A stretch of 49,846 nucleotides of DNA. Source: Deltaproteobacteria bacterium HGW-Deltaproteobacteria-15 (GTDB lineage: Bacteria > Desulfobacterota > DSM-4660 > Desulfatiglandales > HGW-15). The position numbers and the translations under genes are program-made. The notes beneath the pieces are model-generated. The model saw only the letters and a list, made by a program, of their open reading frames with translations. It made no database searches and had not been told where the DNA came from. The stretch is taken from the NCBI GenBank assembly GCA_002840535.1, contig PHBH01000075.1, positions 1 through 49,846 on the forward strand, given 5' to 3'. Positions 31,507 to 40,424 of this stretch are shown here, piece by piece. Position 1 is the first letter of the stretch. Every line of letters starts with the position of its first letter.

Positions 31507-32601
31507 ATGAAATACAAGAGACTTTTTTTGGCCGGCTTCACCATCCTTTCATCGATTCTGATCCTGAACGGTATCCCCTGTAATCGAGTCTTTGCTCAAG
31601 AGAAAGACATTGAGCTGAAAATGGCCAACTTCTTCCCCCCTCCTTCCAGCCAGTCGAAGATCTGCGAGGAGTTCAAAGCGGATCTGGAAAAGCAGACGAA
31701 CGGCAAGGTGAAAGTGCAGTACTTTGCCGGAGGGGCGCTTCTGAAGGCTCCTGTGATGTTCAAGGGGGTCTCGACCGGCATTGCCGACATCGGGCTCTCC
31801 CATGTGGAGTACTCGCCGGGAAGAATGCCGGTGACCGAAGCCTGCGATCTGCCCCTCGGTTATCCAAGCGGATGGGTCGCCTGTCATGTGATGAACGATT
31901 TCTACAAGAAGTTCAAACCCAAGGAGTGGGACGAGGTGCACGTCCTCTGGATGCACTCGAGCACGCCCAATCTGATCATCTCCAAGAAGCCGGTCCGGAG
32001 TCTCGAAGACATGAAAGGCCTCACCATCCGGGCGCCCGGCAGGATCGGCGACACCATCAAGGCCCTGGGCGGGACCCCGTCCCCCGTTCCCCTCATGGAG
32101 ACCTACGATGCCATGTCCAAAGGCGTTGTCGACGGGGTCAACACCCCGTTCGAAACCCTGAAGAACTGGAAGTTCGCCGAAGTCGCCAAATACGTCACGA
32201 CAAGCTGGCAAGTGGGAAACGTCTATGCCTTTTACGTGGTGATGAACAAACAGAAATACGACAGACTCCCGCCTGACGTGAAAAAAGTGCTCGACAAGCT
32301 GTGCGAGGAATACGAAGAGAAATTTGCCAGGATGTGGAACCAGATTGACTTTGACGGCAAGGAGTTTGCCGCCAGCAAGGGTGTGGAGTTCATCGATCTC
32401 GCCCCGGATCAGGTGGAGAGGTGGAAGGCCGCTGCCGTGCCTGCCGTCGATGCCTATGTCCAGAGCATGGTCGGCGCAGGCTACAAGGAGGATGAGGTCA
32501 GGGGCTGGATCAAGTACCTCCGGGAACGGATCGACCACTGGACCAGGAAGCAGATCGAGCTGAAGATCAAGTCCGTCACCGGCCCTCCGGAAATGAGGTG
32601 A
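31507..32601 (+). CDS. TRAP substrate-binding protein DctP (intact copy 2)
   Basis: Periplasmic binding protein of a TRAP transporter, 364 aa. A signal peptide (MKYKRLFLAGFTILSSILILNG...RVFAQE) is followed by ELKMANFFPPPSSQSKICEE, GIADIGLSHVEYSPGRMPVT, MHSSTPNLIISKKPVRSLED and the binding-site region around IRAPGRIGDTIKALGGTPSP. It is near-identical over most of its length to the broken copy at 19085-20111. GAGGAGGGAAG precedes the ATG. No permease follows, only a scar of a dctM gene; the intact dctQM about 11 kb upstream are the obvious partners. An aromatic or cyclic acid substrate is guessed from context. Confidence 0.93.
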   Translation: MKYKRLFLAGFTILSSILILNGIPCNRVFAQEKDIELKMANFFPPPSSQSKICEEFKADLEKQTNGKVKVQYFAGGALLKAPVMFKGVSTGIADIGLSHVEYSPGRMPVTEACDLPLGYPSGWVACHVMNDFYKKFKPKEWDEVHVLWMHSSTPNLIISKKPVRSLEDMKGLTIRAPGRIGDTIKALGGTPSPVPLMETYDAMSKGVVDGVNTPFETLKNWKFAEVAKYVTTSWQVGNVYAFYVVMNKQKYDRLPPDVKKVLDKLCEEYEEKFARMWNQIDFDGKEFAASKGVEFIDLAPDQVERWKAAAVPAVDAYVQSMVGAGYKEDEVRGWIKYLRERIDHWTRKQIELKIKSVTGPPEMR

Positions 32602-32607
32602 CGCCCG

Positions 32608-32641
32608 CCATGGGGGACCTGCATAACCAGGCCCCCCATGG
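32608..32641 (+). terminator. Strong stem-loop after dctP copy 2
   Basis: CCATGGGGG (32608-32616) pairs with CCCCCATGG (32633-32641), and the inner CCTG/CAGG pair closes a 6-nt loop, with a single A/C mismatch between. It is 7 nt after the dctP stop. No T-run follows, so it may protect the dctP mRNA end instead of being an intrinsic terminator. Confidence 0.65.
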
Positions 32642-32662
32642 GACGTTCATTGCGTCGGCATG

Positions 32663-32771
32663 CTTCTTCCCGGCGATCACGAAGCTCGGGTTCGATCCCC
32701 TCTGGTTCGGAGTCATGATCGTCCTGGTGGCCGGGATGGGCGGCCTTTATCCCAAACCTGATTTCCTATGA
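32663..32771 (+). pseudogene. Scar of a dctM gene (3' fragments)
   Basis: From 32663 the DNA matches dctM from 21739: it encodes FFPAITKLGFDPLWFGVMIV followed by LVAGMG, against FFPVVTKLGFDPIWFGVMIV in the intact gene. At about 32740 it jumps to the very end of dctM: ctttatcccaaacctgattt then cctat, matching 21970-21994. The stop codon has been altered. So nearly all of dctM and all of dctQ are missing here, leaving about 105 bp. The PaaK-like gene begins 11 nt later. Confidence 0.88.
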
Positions 32772-32781
32772 GAGATGCTCT

Positions 32782-34194
32782 ATGGATCGAAATCGTGTAG
32801 ACGCAAAGAACCATTACCACCTGCGAACCCTCGAGACGCTGCCCCTGGAGCAGCTCGAAGCGCTGCAGTTCGAGAGGACCAAGAGGACCCTTCTGAGGGC
32901 TTACCACGGAAGCGGTTTCTACCGCGATCTCTTCGACGCGGCCAAAGTCCGACCGGAGGATTTTAAGCGGCTCGACGATATTGAGAGATTTCCCTTCACG
33001 GACAAGCAGGCCCTCATCAAAGATCAGCAGGATAACCCGCCCTTCGGAAGAAGGCTTTGCGTCCCCTTGAGGAGGGTGCGGCGTGTAAATCTCACGAGCG
33101 GGACGTCGGGAATGGGTCAGGAGGTGCACTGTCATGAAGACGGCTCCATCCGGGCCGCGAACGCGTCAACCGCCTCGCACTTTGCCGCCGCGGGTCTCAA
33201 GAAGGGGGACCTCTCCGCGGTTCTTTATCCGCTGGGGACCATGACCGGGGGCATGCTCTCTTACGAGGGGCTCCGCACGTTCGGCGCCACCCCTCTCCCT
33301 CTGGCCGTGTTCAATGCGACCCAGAAGATCGATATGATGAATCGCTTCGGCGTGCACCATGTGCTGACCACTCCCGCCTACCTGACGCGGCTTACCTCTC
33401 TCTGCATGGAGAGAGGAAAGGAGCCCAGGGAGCTCTTCCCGCGGCTCAAAGGCGTAACCCTCTCGACAGAACCCTTTTCCGTGGCCTGGGCGGTCCGGAT
33501 GGAAGAGATCTGGGGCACGGTGGTCCACGACATCTACGGGTCCACACAGCTGAACCTCAATTACGCCGTGACCTGCAAGTACGGGGCGGCGCCGGACGGT
33601 CAGCGCGGGTACTATCACCTGGCGGACCATTTTGCCATGGTGGAGGTCATCGATCACGAGACGCATCGGCCGGTGCGTTTCGGGGAATGGGGAGAACCGG
33701 TCGTCACCACCTTCTCCAGGGAGGCAATGCCCCTCATCCGCTTCAGGACCAACGACCGGGTGAGACTGCTCCCTCCGGATCTCTGTGACTGCGGCAGGGT
33801 TTCCCGCGCGATGTGGGAAGCGGGCACCATCTCGAGATATGACGATATGATCAAGATCAAGGCCACCAATGTCTGGCCACAGACCGTAGATGAAGTGATC
33901 TTCTCCTTCGAGGATGTGGACGAGTATTCCGGGAGGGTATATATTGCGGACGACGCAAAAGAGGTGGCGGAAGTCCTGGTGGAGTTCAAAAGGGGCGGCC
34001 CCGGCGCGGATACCAGGGTCGGGCTGCTGGAGAGGATCGGCGAGAAGATTAAAGACAAGACCCAGGTGTCCATGCGGGTTAGGGAAGTGGCCCACGGAAC
34101 GCTTCCCCGCTTCGAGTACAAGGCAAGACGATGGACGGATGAAAGGATCAAAGGGCTCGAGCGGGTGACCTACATGGAGAAGCGGCCGGGCTGA
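32782..34194 (+). CDS. Phenylacetate-CoA ligase (PaaK)-like protein
   Basis: A 470-aa adenylate-forming CoA ligase of the PaaK type. The N-terminus (LEALQFERTKRTLLRAYHGSGFYRDLFDAA) and the DIERFPFTDKQAL block are typical, followed by the P-loop variant NLTSGTSGMGQEVHCHEDG, IYGSTQLNLNY, RFRTNDRVRLLPPDLCDCGR and KIKATNVWPQTVDEVIF. PaaK enzymes activate phenylacetate or related aromatic acids with ATP and CoA in the cytoplasm. It is the third CoA ligase in 12 kb. The Cys pair in CDCGR is a common family feature. Its substrate cannot be read here. The gene begins just after the dctM scar. Confidence 0.88.
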   Translation: MDRNRVDAKNHYHLRTLETLPLEQLEALQFERTKRTLLRAYHGSGFYRDLFDAAKVRPEDFKRLDDIERFPFTDKQALIKDQQDNPPFGRRLCVPLRRVRRVNLTSGTSGMGQEVHCHEDGSIRAANASTASHFAAAGLKKGDLSAVLYPLGTMTGGMLSYEGLRTFGATPLPLAVFNATQKIDMMNRFGVHHVLTTPAYLTRLTSLCMERGKEPRELFPRLKGVTLSTEPFSVAWAVRMEEIWGTVVHDIYGSTQLNLNYAVTCKYGAAPDGQRGYYHLADHFAMVEVIDHETHRPVRFGEWGEPVVTTFSREAMPLIRFRTNDRVRLLPPDLCDCGRVSRAMWEAGTISRYDDMIKIKATNVWPQTVDEVIFSFEDVDEYSGRVYIADDAKEVAEVLVEFKRGGPGADTRVGLLERIGEKIKDKTQVSMRVREVAHGTLPRFEYKARRWTDERIKGLERVTYMEKRPG

Positions 34195-34257
34195 AACGGC
34201 CCCTGGTCCCGGAAAGGATGCAGATCCGCGGGCGAAATAGAGAATTGGAGGTAGAAA

Positions 34258-36459
34258 GTGAGCGCCTTGGTTAAGAAAGTGATTTGTACGCAGTGCCACA
34301 ACGCGTGCAGGCTCGCGGCAACGGTGGACAACGGCCGCCTCGTCTCGGTCGACCCGGACAGGGAGTTCCCGGGCGCAAAGTCGTCCTACCCGATTACCTC
34401 GGCATGCCCGCGTCGGAGGAACGTGCTGGAGTACTTCTACCATCCGGGCCGGCTGAATTACCCTCTCCGGCGGACGGGCGGCCGCGGCGAGAACAAGTGG
34501 GAACCCGTATCGTGGGATGATGCCCTCTCGGAGATCGGCGCCAGGCTCAGGCGGATCATAGGAGAGCACGGGCCGGAGGCGGTCGCCACCACGAGCGGCA
34601 CGGGCCGGACCCATGACGAGATCAGGCAAAGATTCTTCAATCTTTTGGGCTCACCGAACCACACGGGGGCAGGCCAGATCTGCTACGGTCCCTTTTGCGT
34701 GATGAGCCATGTGCTGTTCGGCTGGCGGCTCTTCCCCGTGGTCCGGGACAACACGCGCTGCATCCTTCTCTGGGGCGGCGGGGGCCCGCGTTACTGGGAT
34801 GTGTTCTGGAAATCGGCAGTCCGGGCGCGAAAAGAGAACGGGGCAAAAATCATCGTGGTGGACCCGAGGGGGATCGACTCGGTGAGACATGCGGACCTGT
34901 GGCTTCAGATTCGACCGGGAACAGACTGCGCCCTGGCCCTCGGCATGATCCGGCACATCATAGAAGAGGGTCTTTACAACAAGCCGTTTGTGGAGAAGTG
35001 GTGTCACGGATTCGATGAGCTCAGGGAGCGGGCATCGGGGTTTACATCCAACAGGGTTGCTGAGATCACCGGGGTTCCCTCTGACAAGATCCGACTTGCA
35101 GCCGAGTGGTACGCGACCCTCACCCCGGGGGTGACGAACCACGGAATGGGAATCGAACACCTCCCGAGCGTTATCGAAACCCTTCACGCTCACTTTGCGC
35201 TTTCCGCGCTCTGCGGGAACGTGGACGAAAAGGGAGGCGACATCTTCACTACGCCCTATCCGGGCATCGTTCACGAGCAGGCCATCGCCGCCCATGAGAG
35301 GCTTTCCGAGGAGCAGATCAAAAAGACACTGGGAATAGACCGGTTCCGCCTCATGTCGCGAAAGGGGTTCGACCTGGTGCAGACCCATGTCAGCAGGGTT
35401 TACGGCAACGAGGCATACAACCGCACCTCTTATGAGGTCTTCGCCCACGGCCCTACCCTGTATCGGGCCATCCTGACCGGCAAACCCTATCCTGTACGAG
35501 GTCTGATCACCCTCTCGAGCAATCCCATGGTGACCGCCCCGAACACGCGGCTCGTGTACCAGGCCATCAAGAGCCTCGATCTGTATGTGGTGATGGATTT
35601 CTTCATGACCCCAAGCGCCCAGCTTGCCGATTTTGTCCTCCCGGCCACCACCTATCTTGAGCGGCCGTGGCTGTGGACCTACTCCGGTGTCGTCGGGAGC
35701 GAACGGGCCATGCCGAAGAGCGTGCAGGGTGCGTACGATCGCCGCGACGATTTCGATTTCTGGAGAGGTCTCGGGCTTGAGCTCGGGCAGGGCACTGACT
35801 GGCCATGGGAAAGCCTGGAAGCGCTCTACGACTATCGCCTGCGCCCCATCGGCTTGAATTTCGAGGAGTTCATGAGCCGTGGCGGTTTTTTGTCCTCACC
35901 CAAGGAGCCCCGCCGATACGAGAAGAGCGGGTTTGCAACGGCCACCGGGAAGATCGAGCTCAGCTCCAGGACCCTGGCCGCCCTCGGTTACGATCCCCTG
36001 CCGGCGTTTCGCGAGCCGCCGGAAAGTCCTTACAGCCGCCCGGATTTGGCTGAAACCTACCCCCTCATCCTGATTACGGGAGGACGCCATCTCCCCTTCT
36101 ATCACTCCGAGCACCGCCAGGTGAACTCCATGAGGAAAATGCACCCGGACCCGATAGTGCAGATCCACCCGGACACGGCATCCCGGCTGGGCATAAATGA
36201 AGGCGATTGGGTGTGGATCGAAACCGCCCGAGGCCGAATCGAGCAGAAGTGCCGGCTGTTCGAGGGCATTGACCCGCGGGTGGTTCATGTGCAACACGGG
36301 TGGTGGTTTCCGGAAGAGGACGGGGCGGATCCGAGTCTTCACGGAGTCTGGAAATCCAACTCCAATGTCCTCACTGACGACGATCCCGAAGTCTGCAACC
36401 CCGTGAGCGGGGGCTGGGCTCTGAGAACCATGCTCTGCAAGGTGTACAAGGAGAGGTAG
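34258..36459 (+). CDS. Molybdopterin oxidoreductase (DMSO-reductase superfamily)
   Basis: A 733-aa catalytic-type protein. The N-terminal 4Fe-4S motif C-x2-C-x3-C (Cys10, Cys13, Cys17) plus Cys at about 50 (SACPRR) is present. AGQICYGPFC supplies a Cys at the usual Mo/W ligand position, as in formate dehydrogenase, periplasmic nitrate reductase and acetylene hydratase. MGIEHLPSVIET, LSSNPMVTAPNT, and the C-terminal molydop-binding domain (ILITGGRHLPFYHSEHRQ, GDWVWIETARGRIEQK) complete the fold. There is no Tat signal, so it is cytoplasmic, and no FeS or membrane partner gene follows. The start is GTG behind TTGGAGGT. The reaction is unknown; hydration, dehydroxylation or transhydroxylation of a cyclic compound would suit the locus. 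Confidence 0.88.
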   Translation: MSALVKKVICTQCHNACRLAATVDNGRLVSVDPDREFPGAKSSYPITSACPRRRNVLEYFYHPGRLNYPLRRTGGRGENKWEPVSWDDALSEIGARLRRIIGEHGPEAVATTSGTGRTHDEIRQRFFNLLGSPNHTGAGQICYGPFCVMSHVLFGWRLFPVVRDNTRCILLWGGGGPRYWDVFWKSAVRARKENGAKIIVVDPRGIDSVRHADLWLQIRPGTDCALALGMIRHIIEEGLYNKPFVEKWCHGFDELRERASGFTSNRVAEITGVPSDKIRLAAEWYATLTPGVTNHGMGIEHLPSVIETLHAHFALSALCGNVDEKGGDIFTTPYPGIVHEQAIAAHERLSEEQIKKTLGIDRFRLMSRKGFDLVQTHVSRVYGNEAYNRTSYEVFAHGPTLYRAILTGKPYPVRGLITLSSNPMVTAPNTRLVYQAIKSLDLYVVMDFFMTPSAQLADFVLPATTYLERPWLWTYSGVVGSERAMPKSVQGAYDRRDDFDFWRGLGLELGQGTDWPWESLEALYDYRLRPIGLNFEEFMSRGGFLSSPKEPRRYEKSGFATATGKIELSSRTLAALGYDPLPAFREPPESPYSRPDLAETYPLILITGGRHLPFYHSEHRQVNSMRKMHPDPIVQIHPDTASRLGINEGDWVWIETARGRIEQKCRLFEGIDPRVVHVQHGWWFPEEDGADPSLHGVWKSNSNVLTDDDPEVCNPVSGGWALRTMLCKVYKER

Positions 36460-36749
36460 TCAGGGGTCGATATCCGCATAAAAGCCGCAAATGCAGACAC
36501 ATAACGGATAGCGCTATCCAGTCGACTCGCCTGCAGCCCCAAACCACAGACCCCAATTTCTCCCCCTGCAACTCTCGAAGCCATAAGTGCTCAGCTGAAC
36601 GCAAAACCTGCGCCTTAAAGGGTTCAAGTACTTGTGCTTGCAGGGGTGCGCGATATGGGATATACCTAAACCGGATTTCGTTTTCTCAAGTACTCCCTCT
36701 AGACATTCTTAACCGAGTCCTGATCGGGCGACCCCGTTCGTGGAGGCTT

Positions 36750-37145
36750 ATGCATACCTTCAGCGTTCTTGTCGTGGATGATGAGAAAGACTTTCTTGAG
36801 ACGGTCGTCAAACGGCTGGAGCAGCGCAAGATCAATGTGACGGGTGTTGGAAGCGGCGAGGATGCGCTGGAGCAACTGAAGAAAAAGGAATTCAGTGTGA
36901 TCATCCTCGATGTCAAGATGCCGGGTGGAATGGATGGCATCGAGGCTCTTCGCATTATCAAGAAGATGCAGCCCTATGCCGAGGTGATCCTGCTCACCGG
37001 ACATGCGTCTGTGGAAACAAGCATAGAGGGACTGAAACTTGGCGCATTCGATTATGTGCTGAAGCCCGTCAAGCTTGAAGATCTGCTTGCCCGTGTTTCC
37101 GCTGCGCTGAAAAGAAAGGGCGGGGATCAGAAACTGCAAGAATGA
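36750..37145 (+). CDS. Receiver-only response regulator 1
   Basis: A 131-aa single-domain receiver. VLVVDDEKDF supplies Asp10/Asp11, LDVKMPGGMDG the phospho-acceptor Asp54, LLTGHAS Thr83 and LKP Lys105. The GG in MPGGMDG is one residue longer than the usual MPGMDG and is shared with two sister genes in this block. No output domain. GTGGAGG precedes the ATG. It is the first of three consecutive receivers. The upstream spacer (36460-36749) shows no clear promoter or gene. Confidence 0.92.
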   Translation: MHTFSVLVVDDEKDFLETVVKRLEQRKINVTGVGSGEDALEQLKKKEFSVIILDVKMPGGMDGIEALRIIKKMQPYAEVILLTGHASVETSIEGLKLGAFDYVLKPVKLEDLLARVSAALKRKGGDQKLQE

Positions 37146-37211
37146 ATCCGCCCGCTTGGGCCGCAAAGGCAATGGTTTCTTCCAGTCAGTCCCTCAAAGT
37201 AGGAGGACCAG

Positions 37212-37670
37212 ATGGATTCTTTCATGGTTTTGATAGTGGATGATGAGAAGGATTTTGTTGAAACCACGGTCAACCGGTTGATCAAGAGAAACATAGAGGC
37301 TGTCGGGGTAACGAGCGGCGAAGAGGCATTGGAGCTTGTAAAGAAAAGGCTTTTCGATGTGGTGGTCATGGACGTCAAAATGCCCGGAGGGATGGACGGT
37401 ATCGAGACCCTGCGGGAGCTGAAAAAGATTCGCCCCCTGGTAGAGGTGCTGTTGCTGACAGGACATGCTTCTGTGGAGACAAGTATTGAAGGGATGAAGC
37501 TGGGGGCTTTTGATTACCTGCTGAAACCAGTATCCCTTGAAGAGCTTCTGGTGAAGCTGGGCCATGCCTTTGAAAAGAAATCCGAGCATGATCAGAAAAT
37601 CCGCAAGGCCAAGATCAAAGACCTGATACGTTTTCCGGGAAGAGTGATCACGCAGGACAAGGACCTTTGA
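37212..37670 (+). CDS. Receiver-only response regulator 2 with RFPGR tail
   Basis: A 152-aa receiver with LIVDDEKDFVET, MDVKMPGGMDGIETL, LLTGHASVETSIEG and LLKPVSLEEL. After the domain comes a ~35-residue tail (KKSEHDQKIRKAKIKDLIRF, then PGRVITQDKDL) that is closely matched by the receiver at 46781-47245. The tail is basic and helical and may be a docking element. GTAGGAGGACC precedes the ATG. The next receiver begins 1 nt after its stop. Confidence 0.92.
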   Translation: MDSFMVLIVDDEKDFVETTVNRLIKRNIEAVGVTSGEEALELVKKRLFDVVVMDVKMPGGMDGIETLRELKKIRPLVEVLLLTGHASVETSIEGMKLGAFDYLLKPVSLEELLVKLGHAFEKKSEHDQKIRKAKIKDLIRFPGRVITQDKDL

Positions 37671-37671
37671 A

Positions 37672-38103
37672 ATGGACTCCTTTTGCGTACTGCTGGTGGA
37701 TGACGAGAGGGAATTCCTGGAGACCCTGGTGAAACGGTTGAACCTGCGCAAGGTACAGGCGTTTGGCGCAGGAAGCGGACCGGAGGCGCTGGAGTTCCTG
37801 GATCGGAATCCGGTGGATGTGGTGGTTCTGGACGTCAAGATGCCGGACATGGACGGGATCGAAGTGTTGAGGCTTATGAAGGGGCGCCACCCCTTGATCG
37901 AAGTGATCATGCTTACCGGGCATGCGAGTCTGGAGGTGGCGATAGAAGGGATGGAGGCCGGCGCATTCGACTACATGATGAAACCGATCAATATCGATGA
38001 GCTCCTTTACAAAGTGCAGGATGCTTACAAGAAGAGACTGATTCAAACCGAAAAGATTCGCAGAATGGGGGAGGTTGCAGGGTCTCCCCCGGAGGGATCG
38101 TAG
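37672..38103 (+). CDS. Receiver-only response regulator 3
   Basis: A 143-aa receiver with VLLVDDEREFLET, VVLDVKMPDMDGIEVL, IMLTGHASLEVAIEG and MMKPINIDEL; all phosphorylation residues are conserved. It has a short tail (KKRLIQTEKIRRMGEVAGS) and no output domain. Start codon is 1 nt after the previous stop, so the two are translationally coupled. It ends the receiver triplet; a repeat-rich spacer follows. Confidence 0.92.
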   Translation: MDSFCVLLVDDEREFLETLVKRLNLRKVQAFGAGSGPEALEFLDRNPVDVVVLDVKMPDMDGIEVLRLMKGRHPLIEVIMLTGHASLEVAIEGMEAGAFDYMMKPINIDELLYKVQDAYKKRLIQTEKIRRMGEVAGSPPEGS

Positions 38104-38165
38104 AGTCGTACTTCAGGGACATGACACCGGCAGGTTGCTGAAACCGCCCATTTACTACATTGCCC

Positions 38166-38240
38166 TTCTTCGTGCTCTTCGTGCCCTTCGTGGTGAAAAC
38201 GAGTTGTTCAACCGCGAAGAGCACGAGGGACACGAAGGGT
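38166..38240. repeat. CTTCGTG-type repeat in inverted arrangement
   Basis: cttcgtgctcttcgtgccct and following ttcgtggt on the left (about 38168-38195) are answered by cgcgaagagcacgagggaca and cgaaggg (38213-38239) in reverse complement. The unit is a degenerate ttcgtgctc. The pair could fold into a long imperfect hairpin between the receiver triplet and the TauE gene. Confidence 0.7.
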
Positions 38241-38328
38241 GAAATGCGCACAGCGCTTCGTGATCTTATGGAGGGGTTTTGTAATTTGATCACTTTCTGA
38301 TGAATTCAACGGAGGCGACAGATAAAAC

Positions 38329-39630
38329 ATGGGATTTATGAAAGCGTGGGGGGAATTCATGATGGCGGGGGCCAGGGCCCAGGCCAGATGGGAAATCGAT
38401 GTCTCCAATACCGTCTTCAGGGACAGGAAGCGAATAGTCTTGCTTTGTCTTCTGATCGTCCCGATCATCCTCGGCGGCGTCGCTCTTGCAGAGCCGCTTG
38501 GGGACGCCTTGCCGCAGTTTCTTGGCGGGAAGAAGGCGTATAGCCCGGCGTTTTACAGCACCGGCATCTTTGTTGCCTCTGTGCTGATCGGGATCATTGC
38601 GGGCCTCATCACGGGCTGCATCGGAGCGGGAGGCGGCTTCGTGATCGCCCCTGCTTTGATGAGCGCAGGCATCAAGGGTATCCTTGCCGTGGGCACCGAC
38701 CTGTTTCACATCTTCGCCAAGGCGATCATGGGAAGCGTGATCCACAGAAAGCTGGGGAATGTCTCCGTCTCCCTGGCGGTGGTCTTCCTGATCGGCGCGA
38801 TCGTCGGCGCGACTGTGGGCGGGCTCATCAACCGTGTCCTTTATGAGATCAATCCTATCCTGAGCGATGCCTTCATCACGACCATCTACGCTCTCATGCT
38901 GGGTTTTCTCGGATTCTATGCCATGCTCGACTTTATAAGAGCATCCAAGAGGGAAAAGGACTTCCATGGCGCCGGACAAGGCGCGCACGGCGGCAAGGCG
39001 GAGGGGGCCGACCTGGGGAACCTGCCCAGGAGAATCCAGTCGGTCAAGCTGCCTCCAATGATCAAGTTCGATCAGGATTTCACCCCTGGCGGCAGGAGCA
39101 TGTCGTGGATATTCCTGGTGCTGAGCGGGGCTCTGGTCGGGCTGACCGCAGGGATCATGGGGGTAGGCGGGGGGTTCCTCACGTTCCCGATTTTCGTGTA
39201 CATGCTCGGGGTCTCTTCCATGACCACCGTGGGGACCGACATCTTTCAGATCATCTTTACCGCCGGCTATGCCGCAATCACCCAGTACGCCATTTACGGC
39301 TTCATCTTTTATACCTTGGCCATGGGAATGCTCCTGGGTTCACTCGTGGGGATCCAGATCGGGGCAATGGTGACCAAGGTCGTGAAGGGAATCACGATCC
39401 GCGGTTTTTACGCAATGGCCGTTCTGGCAGGTTTTGTAAACCGCATATTCGCCCTTCCCGGAAAACTGGGGGAGATGGAGGTGATTCCTCTGTCCAAACA
39501 GGCGGGGGCGGTCCTTGAGATGATCGGGATCGTCGCCTTCTTCATCGTCGTGGGGGGATTCGGGATCTGGGTCATCGGCACATTCTTGAAGAACATCCGG
39601 GTTCTCAAGGGCGAGGAGGCATTGTCATGA
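38329..39630 (+). CDS. TauE/SafE-family anion exporter
   Basis: A 433-aa permease with the duplicated TauE repeat: first copy TGCIGAGGGFVIAPALMSAG...AVGTDLFHIF (about 100-130), second copy AGIMGVGGGFLTFPIFVYML...TVGTDIFQIIF (about 275-310). The family moves sulfite, sulfoacetate and related sulfur anions across the cytoplasmic membrane. A hydrophilic ~45-residue N-terminal region precedes the first helix and a charged central loop (~205-250) separates the repeats. A GGAGGCGAC site precedes the ATG. The next gene overlaps its stop (ATGA at 39627). The position between receivers and kinases suggests regulated anion transport. Confidence 0.9.
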   Translation: MGFMKAWGEFMMAGARAQARWEIDVSNTVFRDRKRIVLLCLLIVPIILGGVALAEPLGDALPQFLGGKKAYSPAFYSTGIFVASVLIGIIAGLITGCIGAGGGFVIAPALMSAGIKGILAVGTDLFHIFAKAIMGSVIHRKLGNVSVSLAVVFLIGAIVGATVGGLINRVLYEINPILSDAFITTIYALMLGFLGFYAMLDFIRASKREKDFHGAGQGAHGGKAEGADLGNLPRRIQSVKLPPMIKFDQDFTPGGRSMSWIFLVLSGALVGLTAGIMGVGGGFLTFPIFVYMLGVSSMTTVGTDIFQIIFTAGYAAITQYAIYGFIFYTLAMGMLLGSLVGIQIGAMVTKVVKGITIRGFYAMAVLAGFVNRIFALPGKLGEMEVIPLSKQAGAVLEMIGIVAFFIVVGGFGIWVIGTFLKNIRVLKGEEALS

Positions 39631-40313
39631 TCGAAAGAAAAAACGAGTTCTATTTGGGCCTCGGCCTCATGATCGGGTTTGTGGTGGTGCTCGTCTTCTT
39701 TTTCATGCCCATCTTTGGCGGCAAGAACGGATTGGATTACCTGGACAACCTCTATAATTCCATTTCCAAAGGATCTGCCTATTACATCCCCGGCATGAAG
39801 AAGGATGTGGAGAAGTTCGCCAACAATACCGTTACGGTAAACCTTCAGATGACGGGGGAGGAGCAGGCGTCTCAAACAGCCCTTCTGTTCAAGGCCGGCG
39901 GCGCGACGGTGCAGACGAAGGGTCAGAACCTGACGGTTACCGGCGACCTGGCCAAGATCCTTGGAAATGCATTGGTCGATGCGGATGCCATGTACTGGAA
40001 CAAGGGCCAGGATCTCACGAGCAGGTATGGATACAGAGAAAGGAAAGCGCTTTACAACTGGTGGAAAGGAATGGAGGAGATGCAGAAGAGCCTGAACAAG
40101 GACAAATTGTTCAAAGAGGCGAAACTCGTCTCCCTCGTTCAGAAAAAGGCCGTGGAAACCGCCTACAACTATTATACAATTGAACCACAGAAGATCGGAG
40201 AACGGTGGGGCACGGTCGTCTTTTCCCTGCTCTTCTATGTCGTGTATACGCTCTGGTATGGCTTTTCCATCCTCTTCATGTTCGAGGGGTGGGGGCTCAG
40301 GCTCGGCCATTAG
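39627..40313 (+). CDS. Hypothetical two-helix membrane protein coupled to TauE
   Basis: A 228-aa protein with one hydrophobic helix near the N-terminus (FYLGLGLMIGFVVVLVFFFM, ~8-30) and one near the C-terminus (VVFSLLFYVVYTLWYGFSIL, ~197-220). The ~165 residues between (LDYLDNLYNSISKGSAYYIPG...TVTVNLQMTGEEQASQTALL) are hydrophilic and probably periplasmic. I do not recognise the family. The start overlaps the TauE stop by 4 nt, so it is probably an accessory subunit of that permease. A terminator follows. Confidence 0.8.
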   Translation: MIERKNEFYLGLGLMIGFVVVLVFFFMPIFGGKNGLDYLDNLYNSISKGSAYYIPGMKKDVEKFANNTVTVNLQMTGEEQASQTALLFKAGGATVQTKGQNLTVTGDLAKILGNALVDADAMYWNKGQDLTSRYGYRERKALYNWWKGMEEMQKSLNKDKLFKEAKLVSLVQKKAVETAYNYYTIEPQKIGERWGTVVFSLLFYVVYTLWYGFSILFMFEGWGLRLGH

Positions 40314-40332
40314 CGGAGACGGCATCTTGTGG

Positions 40333-40381
40333 AAGGCCGGCGGGAAAGGATCTTCTCCAGTTCCTCCGGCCTTTCGTTTTT
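40333..40381 (+). terminator. Terminator after the TauE operon
   Basis: AAGGCCGG (40333-40340) pairs with CCGGCCTT (40366-40373), followed by TCG and five T residues (40377-40381). The 25-nt loop is large. It lies between the TauE-associated membrane-protein gene and the PEP-synthase-like gene. Confidence 0.6.
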
Positions 40382-40424
40382 CGTGACTTTCACTAGAGCG
40401 GCTCCGTTCATGTGGCGGTGAACC

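Noticed and set aside
36460..36749. Possible small gene between the molybdopterin oxidoreductase and the first receiver
   Set aside because: Open frames here are short, lack ribosome sites and have no protein-like composition.
38166..38240. Possible CRISPR fragment
   Set aside because: Units are short, imperfect and lack unique spacers of constant length; there are no cas genes.
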